From Nitrospirota bacterium (GTDB lineage Bacteria > Nitrospinota_A > UBA7883): a DNA stretch of 6,794 bases. The DNA lies in assembly GCA_011052055.1 (NCBI GenBank), contig DRJW01000054.1, positions 1 through 6,794 on the forward strand, written 5' to 3'. The notes beneath the pieces were generated by a model. That model was not told the DNA's origin and did not search any database. It worked only from the letters and a program-made list of their open reading frames with translations. Both the position numbers and the translations under genes were made by a program. Shown here in pieces: positions 1 through 5,603 of this stretch. Position 1 is the first letter of the stretch; each line of letters starts with the position of its first letter.

Positions 1-518
1 AGCATCCCGATAGCCAGAGTGAGACCGGGGTTTTTATCGGGAGGCCCCCACACGACCCCGGCGAAGTTTCCTCCCTTTTTCAGCACGCGAAACACTTCAT
101 TTAACGTGCCAGCAGGCTCTGGGAGAAACATCAGGCAAAACCTGGACGTGACCGCGTCAAAGCTACCATCCTCAAAAGGGAGCCTGCTCACATCACATTT
201 TTTAAACGACACATGTTTAAGATCGAGCGCTTCAGCTTTTCTGCGGGCGACGTTCAGCATTTCCTCTGCCATATCCAGCCCGGTAACAGACCCGTTTACA
301 TCGACAATGGCCGCCGCTTTTAGCGCCGGATAACCGGTGCCGCTCCCAAGGTCGAGGACATTATGGCCTAAAGCCACTTTTGCGCGCTCCAAAACAAGCT
401 CGTCGCACCTGGCCATATTCTCATCGAGCCATACGTCCCATTTCTCCCATGCATGGGCCACCCCGCTCCATTCCTCGCCCTGTTTCTCAACAAACTTGTC
501 CTGCTCTGATTTATCCAT
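1..518 (-). CDS. Class I SAM-dependent methyltransferase (UbiE/COQ5-like), 3' end cut off by window edge
   Basis: This is a Rossmann-fold methyltransferase that would transfer a methyl group from S-adenosylmethionine; the substrate cannot be read from the sequence. I translated 172 codons from the minus strand. Motif I is VLDLGSGTG at residues 54-62. An acidic loop, GLDMAEEML (80-88), fits ribose binding. CDVSRLPFEDGSFDAV (108-123) is the usual adenine-side acidic strand, and RVLKKGGNF (144-152) matches the RVLkPGG motif. The reading frame stays open to base 1, so roughly the last third of a typical 250-280 residue protein is missing. The ATG at 518-516 has a strong Shine-Dalgarno (GGGGAGG, minus strand) 7 nt upstream. 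The start overlaps the end of the HxlR regulator gene by 8 bp, so the two are probably co-transcribed and translationally coupled. The family is clear; the function is not. Confidence 0.88.
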   Translation of the reverse strand, partial: MDKSEQDKFVEKQGEEWSGVAHAWEKWDVWLDENMARCDELVLERAKVALGHNVLDLGSGTGYPALKAAAIVDVNGSVTGLDMAEEMLNVARRKAEALDLKHVSFKKCDVSRLPFEDGSFDAVTSRFCLMFLPEPAGTLNEVFRVLKKGGNFAGVVWGPPDKNPGLTLAIGM

Positions 519-870
519 CCTTGCGCCTCCCCTGAATTGGATCAGTATCTATTTTGACTTTACTTATTGCATTTAAAACCGGTATTAACTGTTTCCCATT
601 ATCTGTAAGCCCATACTCAACCATTGGCGGGACGCTGGGAATAACTTTGCGAAACACAACGCCGCGCTCTTGAAGTTGCCGAAGCCGGGTTGTAAGAACC
701 TTGGATGAAATCTTGCCCAACAACCGGCGCAATTGGCCATATCGTTTGGGGCTATTTTTAATATGCCAGATTATTTCCAGCGTCCATGCGCCCGCGAGAA
801 GTTTAATGCATGGCGACAAGGGGCAATCGGGCGACGGCGCCTCCATCTCAAGCTCGATTTTTTTGTTCAA
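511..870 (-). CDS. HxlR/DUF24-family winged-helix transcriptional regulator
   Basis: This is a small DNA-binding regulator (119 aa, usual length for the family). The N-terminal CPLSPCIKLLAGAWTLEII (16-34) corresponds to the family's CPv...l..IgGKWt.lIL opening. YGQLRRLLGKISSKVLTTRL (44-63) is the helix-turn-helix, and VPPMVEYGLTDNGKQLIPVL (80-99) is the wing plus the highly conserved VeY.LT..G segment. Cys16 is the conserved N-terminal cysteine that acts as the redox/electrophile sensor in studied members such as YodB and HypR; Cys21 is an additional cysteine. The longest frame uses TTG at 870-868, since an in-frame stop lies two codons upstream. The nearby AAGGA is only about 3 nt from it, so an ATG at 846-844, giving a protein eight residues shorter, is also possible. 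The gene is divergent from a nitroreductase and overlaps the downstream methyltransferase. It probably controls both sides; that is inference. Confidence 0.92.
   Translation of the reverse strand: MNKKIELEMEAPSPDCPLSPCIKLLAGAWTLEIIWHIKNSPKRYGQLRRLLGKISSKVLTTRLRQLQERGVVFRKVIPSVPPMVEYGLTDNGKQLIPVLNAISKVKIDTDPIQGRRKDG
526..532 (-). promoter_or_regulatory. Shine-Dalgarno of the methyltransferase gene, inside the HxlR coding sequence
   Basis: The minus strand reads GGGGAGG, 7 nt before the ATG at 518. It lies within the last codons of the regulator gene. This decides the methyltransferase start and supports independent or coupled re-initiation. Confidence 0.7.
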
Positions 871-887
871 GGTTCCTTACGCATAGC

Positions 888-907
888 TAGTTACCAAATA
901 GTACCTA
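888..907. promoter_or_regulatory. Candidate HxlR operator (imperfect inverted repeat)
   Basis: TAGTTAC, six spacer bases, then GTACCTA form a 7-6-7 inverted repeat with one mismatch. It sits 17 bases from the TTG start of the regulator and 69 bases from the ATG of the divergent nitroreductase. A minus-strand TACTAT at 903-898 inside the repeat could be a -10 box for the regulator, which would allow autorepression, but its -35 is poor. HxlR proteins are dimers and bind dyads in exactly this position. Binding itself is inferred. Confidence 0.5.
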
Positions 908-908
908 C

Positions 909-938
909 TTACATAAATATACCATATGTGCTTAAAAT
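909..938 (+). promoter_or_regulatory. Weak candidate promoter for the nitroreductase gene
   Basis: TAAAAT at 933-938 matches five of six -10 positions and leaves a leader of roughly 30 nt before the ATG at 977. The -35 partner at 909-914 (TTACAT) is poor, with an 18-base spacer. A poor -35 directly downstream of the inverted repeat would suit an activator-dependent promoter, but this rests on short matches in AT-rich sequence. Confidence 0.25.
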
Positions 939-976
939 ACGCCCGCTGAAAGTGATAAGAGAAACAGAGGATAAAA

Positions 977-1537
977 ATGAGAAATAGCCGGTATAAAAAG
1001 CTGAACAAGATGTTTATCGACAGGTGGTCTCCAAGAGCCTTTAAACACAGCTCAATCGCGCTAAACGATATAGAAACCTTGTTTGAAGCGGCCCGGTGGA
1101 GCCCGTCTTGCCTCAACGAACAGCCGTGGCGGTTCATCTATGCAGATAAAAAAGATCGGCTGGAGCAGTTTCAATCTATTCTGGTGGAGGCAAACAAGGT
1201 GTGGGCGAAACACGCTCCTCTACTGGTGGTTGTGTTCGCAAAAAAGAATTATAAGAACAACGGGAAACCGAACAGATGGAGCGAGTTCGACACCGGCGCC
1301 GCCTGCATGGCGCTTGCGCTACAGGCGAATCATATGGGGCTGTCGTGCCACATCATGGGCGGATTCGACGAGCGCAAAGCATACGAAGTAACGGCAGTCC
1401 CGCCCGACGATTACAAAGCTTTATGTGTAATGGCCATTGGCGAGAAAGGAGACCCTGATTCGCTCCCGGCCCAACTAAAGGAAAGGGAAGCGCCAAGTCA
1501 GAGAATCCCGTTAACCGAAATCGCAAACGAGGGTTAG
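977..1537 (+). CDS. Nitroreductase-family FMN-dependent oxidoreductase
   Basis: This is a predicted cytoplasmic FMN flavoprotein that reduces nitro compounds, quinones or similar electrophiles with NAD(P)H; the true substrate is unknown. Its 186 residues fit the short nitroreductase subfamilies. RWSPRAF (16-22) is the usual N-terminal FMN-phosphate motif (R.S.R.F). ARWSPSCLNEQPWRF (39-53) corresponds to the AArwaPSa.N.QPWrF motif. DTGAACMALALQANHMGL (105-122) is the conserved dimer/FMN helix, and MGGF with the following residues (from 127) is the second FMN-binding loop. AGAGG lies 6 nt before the ATG and fixes the start. The gene is divergent from an HxlR regulator, a common arrangement in disulfide and quinone stress systems. 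The next gene lies 76 bp downstream. Confidence 0.93.
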   Translation: MRNSRYKKLNKMFIDRWSPRAFKHSSIALNDIETLFEAARWSPSCLNEQPWRFIYADKKDRLEQFQSILVEANKVWAKHAPLLVVVFAKKNYKNNGKPNRWSEFDTGAACMALALQANHMGLSCHIMGGFDERKAYEVTAVPPDDYKALCVMAIGEKGDPDSLPAQLKEREAPSQRIPLTEIANEG

Positions 1538-1551
1538 TGAAGCAGGCGCCA

Positions 1552-1567
1552 GGCTCGATCATGAGCC
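1552..1567. repeat. Short inverted repeat after the nitroreductase gene
   Basis: GGCTC and GAGCC form a 5-bp stem around a 6-nt loop, 14 bases past the stop codon. No T-tract follows, so I do not call it a terminator. It could be a weak mRNA 3'-end hairpin. Confidence 0.25.
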
Positions 1568-1568
1568 A

Positions 1569-1598
1569 TTGAGTAAAAAGTTTAACAATTTTTAAAAT
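1569..1598 (+). promoter_or_regulatory. Candidate sigma70-type promoter for the iron-sulfur protein gene
   Basis: TTGAGT at 1569-1574 matches four of six -35 positions. TAAAAT at 1593-1598, after an 18-base spacer, matches five of six -10 positions. Transcription would start near 1605, which leaves a very short leader in which the Shine-Dalgarno (GAGGGA) is almost at the 5' end. That short leader is the weak point of the call. Confidence 0.35.
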
Positions 1599-1613
1599 TC
1601 TAACGAGGGAAAC

Positions 1614-2237
1614 ATGGCGAAAATCAAAATAAGTGAAAACGGTCCTTACACAGTTGAAAATCTCCAAAAACTAACAGATTCAAAAAATACAGAATTTGAA
1701 AATAAAGAAGTCATCGCTCTTTGCAGATGCGGCGCGTCGAACAATAAGCCTTACTGCGATGGATCACATGCGAGTACCGGTTTCAGCGGGGAAAAAGAGC
1801 GAAAAGAGCAACCTGCGATTAATGAATTTGAAGGGAAACAGATCACAGTAGTAGATAACAGTGGCGTATGTTGCCATGCCGGCGCATGCGTGACAGGCTC
1901 CCCTGAAGTATTTTTTAGCAGGGATCAAGACGGGAAAAGAATTTCAAACCCGGATAGGGGGGAGAAAGAAAATACTATTCAAACTATCAGCAAGTGCCCG
2001 TCAGGAGCTTTGACATACAAGGTAAAAGATGAATTTTTTGATGATTATTTTTCAGATGAAGAGATATCCATCGCTAAAAATGGCCCTCTCCACGTAAGAG
2101 GAGGGATCGAGCTTGATGATGAGAGCAAAAAAGAGTTGAACTCTGAAAACCATTACACGTTATGCAGGTGCGGCGCGTCAAGAAACAAGCCTTTTTGTGA
2201 CGGAGTACATAAAGTAATAAGTTTTAGCGGTGATTAG
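1614..2237 (+). CDS. Three-domain iron-sulfur protein: CDGSH - 4Fe-4S mono-cluster (Fer4_19) - CDGSH
   Basis: This is a predicted soluble electron-transfer or cluster-transfer protein of 207 aa. The N-terminal CDGSH domain has LCRCGASNNKPYCDGSH with ligands Cys37, Cys39, Cys48 and His52, the 3Cys-1His set for a labile 2Fe-2S cluster. The central region (about 75-137) resembles the YjdI-like mono-cluster domain: VCCHAGACV (85-93), PEVF (97-100) and CPSGAL (128-133), with Cys86, Cys92 and Cys128 as ligands. Cys87 is an extra cysteine next to the conserved one. The C-terminal CDGSH domain has Cys184, Cys186, Cys195 and His199, but reads CDGVH, with Val where Ser/Ala/Thr is usual. GAGGGA 3 nt before the ATG supports the start. 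The gene is visibly more A-rich than its neighbours. It lies between a nitroreductase and a pirin gene, which suggests a redox role; its partner is unknown. Confidence 0.9.
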   Translation: MAKIKISENGPYTVENLQKLTDSKNTEFENKEVIALCRCGASNNKPYCDGSHASTGFSGEKERKEQPAINEFEGKQITVVDNSGVCCHAGACVTGSPEVFFSRDQDGKRISNPDRGEKENTIQTISKCPSGALTYKVKDEFFDDYFSDEEISIAKNGPLHVRGGIELDDESKKELNSENHYTLCRCGASRNKPFCDGVHKVISFSGD

Positions 2238-2354
2238 ATGGAATTTTTGATATCTCAAATATTTACTCCTCTGATTGCGCGCCGGTGATCTGAAAAAAGC
2301 CGGATAAACGCCTGAGAATAATCCAGAGCGTTAATTATTTTTAATGGAGAAGTT

Positions 2355-3071
2355 ATGAGCACATTAAATAAAATAGAGTTGAAAAATTTGTTTCACGCAA
2401 AGCACGGATGGCTTGAAAGCCGCTTTCATTTTTCGTTCTCAGAATATTACAACACGAAGAATATGCAGTTCGGCGTTCTGCGCGTGCTCAACGACGATCT
2501 TGTCCAGCCGCAAACCGGCTTTACTACCCATCCCCATCAGAATATGGAGATCGTATCTTACTGCATTGACGGCGAGCTGACCCATGCGGACAGTATGGGA
2601 TATAAAGAGACCTTAAAGCGCGGCGACATCCAGTATATGAGCGCGGGCACAGGCATCACCCACTCTGAAATGAATGACAATCTGGACACAACTCTTCGGT
2701 TTTTGCAAATATGGATATTGCCGAACGAAGATGGGCTGACGCCGCAATATGGCTCAAGGAGGTTTGAGAAAAAAGACCGCCATAACAAGTTTTTTCATGT
2801 CGTATCCGGCAAAGCGGATAATGCCGCCATAACAATCCACCAGGACGCCAATATCTATGTCTCGGAGATCGACGCAGGCAAAACGCTTGAGTTTACGAAT
2901 CAGCAAAACCGCCAAATCTATCTTGTCTGCATAGAAGGGGCTCTGTCTGTAAACGACGTTACTTTGAAAGGCCGGGACGCTTTAGAAATAAATGAAAGCG
3001 CAAAATTGACATTTAAAGCTCTTGAAGATAGCCATTTATTAATGATCGAAATGGAGAAAAACCAGGAATAA
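2355..3071 (+). CDS. Pirin-family bicupin protein (YhhW-like, possible quercetin 2,3-dioxygenase)
   Basis: This is a two-domain cupin of 238 aa, the usual length for bacterial pirins. The N-terminal cupin has GFTTHPHQNMEIVSYCIDGE (55-74), with His59 and His61, and SAGTGITHSEMN (96-107), with His103 and Glu105. These are the 3-His-1-Glu metal ligands seen in E. coli YhhW and human pirin. HADSMG (77-82) is also typical. The C-terminal cupin (about 145-235) lacks the metal ligands, as usual in YhhW-type proteins. Some family members show quercetinase activity; others act as metal-dependent redox sensors or partners, and the sequence does not decide between these. GGAG 5 nt before the ATG supports the start. 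A 117-bp gap separates it from the iron-sulfur gene, so it may have its own promoter. It fits the electrophile/redox theme of the genes before it. Confidence 0.93.
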   Translation: MSTLNKIELKNLFHAKHGWLESRFHFSFSEYYNTKNMQFGVLRVLNDDLVQPQTGFTTHPHQNMEIVSYCIDGELTHADSMGYKETLKRGDIQYMSAGTGITHSEMNDNLDTTLRFLQIWILPNEDGLTPQYGSRRFEKKDRHNKFFHVVSGKADNAAITIHQDANIYVSEIDAGKTLEFTNQQNRQIYLVCIEGALSVNDVTLKGRDALEINESAKLTFKALEDSHLLMIEMEKNQE

Positions 3072-3185
3072 TTTTTTGTGAAGCGGAAAACAGGAAAGTC
3101 ATATTGATTAATTGGGATCGCTACTGATTTTTTAAATTATCCTGGGCGATTGCGCATGGCTACAACGGTCAGTTGCGCTACTATT

Positions 3186-3191
3186 TATAAT
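3186..3191 (+). promoter_or_regulatory. TATAAT hexamer directly upstream of the AzlC start codon
   Basis: A perfect -10 consensus ends 1 nt before the proposed ATG at 3193. If it were used, transcription would begin several bases inside the gene and translation would have to start lower down, for example at the ATG at 3223. No convincing -35 lies 16-18 bp upstream, so it may be chance in an AT-rich stretch. Confidence 0.2.
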
Positions 3192-3192
3192 T

Positions 3193-3870
3193 ATGGCTGT
3201 CTCAAACGATTTTCGCAGGGGAATGCGCGTTTGCGTTCCCGCGCTTCCGACCATCTTCACGATTTTTATCGGATACGGTATGGCCGCCCAAATGGCGAAC
3301 GTTCCACCTTTAGGGGCGTTTGCCATGACGGTGGCGATATACGCCGCCCCTGCCCTCTACGCTATTTTAGACCTTTCCATATCAGGCGCGACTTTGTTTC
3401 AGCTGATAACCATCGGTATTCTCGCCAACCTCCGGTTTTTCGTCATGAGCGTTACCCTGTCGCAGATGTTTAGAGACGTTCCTTTAAAAAGGCTCTTGCT
3501 ATGGGCGCAGTTCGTGGCCATGACCCCGTTTTTACTCACTTTTTTCCAGTCCAGAAGAGAGGAGCCGGGGAATCTTTTCGATTATTACAGGGGGATTTCG
3601 GTTCCGATGATCCCGGCGATAATCGGAGGGACTGCGGTGGGGATAGCGCTGGGGGGAAACGCCCCCGCCGAACTTATTTTCGGCGCGACCCTTTTCATGC
3701 CCATCTATTTCAGCCTTCTTCTGGCTATCGATATAAAAAGCCGCTACGAGATGGCGGCTGTTGGTCTGGGATTTACGCTCACCCCTTTTTTGGAGACGTT
3801 GATACCCGGATGGGGAATGGCGATCTGCGCCGTAGGGATCGGGCTAACCTTATCACTGGCCGAATCATGA
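3193..3870 (+). CDS. azlC: AzlC-family branched-chain amino acid exporter, large permease subunit
   Basis: This is an inner-membrane protein of 225 aa with several hydrophobic helices (roughly 13-33, 40-60, 66-90, 101-118, 136-155, 160-180 and 205-222). With AzlD it would export branched-chain amino acids or analogues, as in the B. subtilis AzlCD and E. coli YgaZH pairs. The FRRGMRVCVPALP opening (7-19) and NLRFFVMSVTL (79-89) match family landmarks. The usual GaaQF motif near residue 50 is replaced by AAPALYAIL (51-59), so this is a divergent member whose substrate may differ. The 4-bp overlap with the AzlD gene supports the call. The start is uncertain: there is no Shine-Dalgarno, and the frame is open back to a stop at 3133 with no ATG, GTG or TTG. 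ATG 3193 is the first usual start, and ATG 3223 is the alternative. Confidence 0.85.
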   Translation: MAVSNDFRRGMRVCVPALPTIFTIFIGYGMAAQMANVPPLGAFAMTVAIYAAPALYAILDLSISGATLFQLITIGILANLRFFVMSVTLSQMFRDVPLKRLLLWAQFVAMTPFLLTFFQSRREEPGNLFDYYRGISVPMIPAIIGGTAVGIALGGNAPAELIFGATLFMPIYFSLLLAIDIKSRYEMAAVGLGFTLTPFLETLIPGWGMAICAVGIGLTLSLAES

Positions 3871-4190
3871 CGCTTAACCAATGGCTGTTTGTGGCTCTTG
3901 GCGCAGGCGTCGGCACATATATTTTGCGAGCGGCGCCGTTTTTACTGACGGGGCGGTATATGTTGGGAGGCCGCGCGCTGAAATTTCTCATCTACACGGC
4001 GATGAGTTTTTTCGCAGGCGTGGTCTCAAAATCATTAATCATGTGGAAAGGCGAGTTTGACGCCGTAGAGCTTCTGATAAAGCTGACCGCTCTTATCGTG
4101 GCTCTTGCCCTTTACGCAAGGTTAAAAAGCGTCCTGCTATCGCTTTTTTCAGGCGTGTTTCTGGCGGTGGCGCTCAAATATTTTATGTAG
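3867..4190 (+). CDS. azlD: AzlD-family branched-chain amino acid exporter, small subunit
   Basis: This is a small inner-membrane protein of 107 aa, the usual AzlD length. It has about four hydrophobic helices: 5-25, 40-58, 65-84 and 87-105. TYILRAAPFLL (17-27) is the family signature (tyl.R.lPfll). The last segment, SLFSGVFLAVALKY, matches the typical AzlD C-terminus. The ATG at 3867 overlaps the AzlC stop as ATGA, which indicates translational coupling and a one-to-one complex. A longer frame is open upstream, but it only runs through AzlC in the wrong phase and is not part of this protein. Confidence 0.88.
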   Translation: MTLNQWLFVALGAGVGTYILRAAPFLLTGRYMLGGRALKFLIYTAMSFFAGVVSKSLIMWKGEFDAVELLIKLTALIVALALYARLKSVLLSLFSGVFLAVALKYFM

Positions 4191-4231
4191 ACTACAGCAG
4201 AAGCTTTGCCCCGGAGCCGCTATTAGGTTAG

Positions 4232-4256
4232 AATTCATCGCAAGCTTACAATCGGC
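4232..4256 (+). promoter_or_regulatory. Promoter-like motif upstream of ridA (AATTCAT ... TACAATCGGC)
   Basis: TACAAT at 4247-4252 matches five of six -10 positions and lies 44 bp before the RidA start. The -35 region is poor. The combination AATTCAT plus TACAATCGGC recurs at 6677-6699 with a slightly different spacer. It is the only promoter candidate I see for the ridA-yicC-gmk run, apart from readthrough from azlD. Confidence 0.3.
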
Positions 4257-4296
4257 GACGATCATAGGAGACCAAGGTTTTGGCTGGCGTTACAAT

Positions 4297-4689
4297 ATGA
4301 ATAAAAAAGTGATAAAAACGGATAAGGCTCCCTCAGCCCTCGGCCCCTACTCTCAGGCGATAGTGGCCGGAGGCATGGTATATACCGCCGGGCAGATAGG
4401 GATCGATCCGGCCACAGGCAAGCTTGCCGGAGGCGATGTTGAAATTCAGGCCAGGCAGACGCTGAAAAATCTTGAGGAGGTTTTGGTTTCAGCGGGGGCA
4501 TCTTTCACCGATGTGGTCAAATCCACGATCTACCTCGCCGACCTGAAAGATTTCGCAAGTGTAAATACGATCTATCAGGAAAGATTTGTTGACAACCCTC
4601 CCGCCCGCTCGACGGTCGAGGTGGCGGCCTTGCCCCTTGGCGCGCTGGTGGAGATAGACATGATAGCCATGCTACACGCTGGCAGATGA
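4297..4689 (+). CDS. ridA: RidA family enamine/imine deaminase
   Basis: This protein hydrolyses reactive enamines and imines released by pyridoxal-phosphate enzymes such as threonine dehydratase, protecting the cell from 2-aminoacrylate damage. It works as a soluble homotrimer. The 130 residues are full length. ALGPYSQA (14-21) with Tyr18, PPARSTVEVAALP (101-113) with Arg104, and GALVEIDMIA (115-124) with Glu119 are the active-site residues of true RidA proteins; the arginine binds the substrate carboxylate. No good Shine-Dalgarno precedes the ATG. An AGGAG at 4266-4270 is about 26 nt away and better placed for a tiny upstream frame that ends in the ATGA of this start. Placement after azlCD and before yicC-gmk suggests metabolic housekeeping. 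Confidence 0.95.
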   Translation: MNKKVIKTDKAPSALGPYSQAIVAGGMVYTAGQIGIDPATGKLAGGDVEIQARQTLKNLEEVLVSAGASFTDVVKSTIYLADLKDFASVNTIYQERFVDNPPARSTVEVAALPLGALVEIDMIAMLHAGR

Positions 4690-4715
4690 CTGGTAAATTG
4701 AAACGAGGTTAGTTT

Positions 4716-5591
4716 ATGGCGGTATCGATGACAGGTTACGGAAGGGGGAGCAAGGAAAACAACGGCGCCAGCGTGACGGTCGAAGCCAAGTCGGTAAATC
4801 ACAAATATATCGATTTTAATATTAAAAACAGCGACCGCGACTATCGAATCGACGACGGCATCCGCAAAGCCGTCAAGACCAGATTTTCACGCGGTTTTTT
4901 TGATATTTCAGTTTCCATTGTTTCTGAAAGCGGCTCTTGCAAAGTGGTGGTCAACGAAGACCTGCTCAAGGGGTATTTGGCCGTAGCCGCATCCCTGGCT
5001 GAGCGGTATGGAATTAAATATCCTCCATCTTTTGGCGAGCTTTTTCAGGTCAAAGACCTTTTTACAGCGCAAGACGCCGAATGTAGCGCGGACGAAGCGT
5101 GGCCGCTTATTGAAGAGGCGCTTGGAGGCGCGCTCGATCACCTGGCTGAAATGCGTAAAATTGAAGGGAGCCAGATCCTTGCCGATATCCGTCACAGGTT
5201 TGATGTTATCGAGTCTTTAATAAAAGATATAAGCGAGGCCAGTGAAAATTCGAAGTCCGAGCGTTTCGCCTCTTTGAAAAAACGGATTGAGAAGCTTACC
5301 CAGGATGTGGAGCTCGATGAAAGCAGGATAGCGCAGGAGGCGGCGGCGCTCGCCGACAGGAGTGATATATCAGAAGAGATTACCCGCCTTGTGAGTCATT
5401 TGAAGCAGGCCTCCGGGATGATGGACGAAGAAGGGCCGATGGGGAGGAAGCTCGAATTTTTATTGCAGGAGATAAACCGCGAAACCAACACCGTCGGCTC
5501 CAAAACGCCGCTGGCCGATATTACAAAGATCGTCGTGGATATAAAAAGCGAGCTTGAGAAAATACGTGAGCAGGCCCAGAACCTGGAGTGA
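4716..5591 (+). CDS. yicC: YicC/YloC family endoribonuclease
   Basis: This is a full-length (291 aa) YicC-family protein. Family members are oligomeric metal-dependent endoribonucleases involved in RNA turnover; E. coli YicC is linked to decay of the small RNA RyhB. The N-terminal domain opens with the signature SMTGYGRGS (4-12) and continues with EAKSVNHKYIDFNIK (23-37). The C-terminal DUF1732 domain (about 207-291) has EITRLVSHLKQ (221-231), GRKLEFLLQEINRETNTVGSK (243-263) and the terminal EKIREQAQNLE (281-291), all strongly conserved. A charged helical stretch lies between the domains (about 155-210). The GAGG 7-8 nt before the ATG supports the start. It lies 26 bp after ridA and 12 bp before gmk; yicC next to gmk is a widespread arrangement. 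Confidence 0.95.
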   Translation: MAVSMTGYGRGSKENNGASVTVEAKSVNHKYIDFNIKNSDRDYRIDDGIRKAVKTRFSRGFFDISVSIVSESGSCKVVVNEDLLKGYLAVAASLAERYGIKYPPSFGELFQVKDLFTAQDAECSADEAWPLIEEALGGALDHLAEMRKIEGSQILADIRHRFDVIESLIKDISEASENSKSERFASLKKRIEKLTQDVELDESRIAQEAAALADRSDISEEITRLVSHLKQASGMMDEEGPMGRKLEFLLQEINRETNTVGSKTPLADITKIVVDIKSELEKIREQAQNLE

Positions 5592-5603
5592 GCCGGGCGA
5601 AAA

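Noticed and set aside
19..576. Plus-strand open frames of 104 and 79 codons
   Set aside because: They lie antisense to the methyltransferase, which has all family motifs on the minus strand, and their translations show no recognisable domain.
701..1137. Open frames crossing the divergent promoter region on both strands
   Set aside because: They run antisense to the HxlR gene or the nitroreductase gene, or cover the intergenic region; the composition is not protein-like and there is no credible start.
2246..2259. TTTGA-TATC-TCAAA dyad downstream of the Fe-S gene
   Set aside because: The 5-bp AT-rich arms are too weak for a terminator and there is no T-tract; no second copy was found to suggest an operator.
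3179..3186. TACTATTT, shared with the reverse complement of the candidate HxlR operator
   Set aside because: An 8-base AT-rich match without its second half-site can arise by chance, so it does not support regulation of azlCD by the HxlR protein.
3150..3473. A 107-codon frame over the start of azlC
   Set aside because: It runs through azlC in a different phase, is rich in Arg and His, and lacks the hydrophobic helices that the true frame shows.
3501..3866. Upstream extension of the AzlD frame
   Set aside because: It overlaps azlC out of phase. AzlD homology begins only at the ATG at 3867, and 107 aa is the normal AzlD length.
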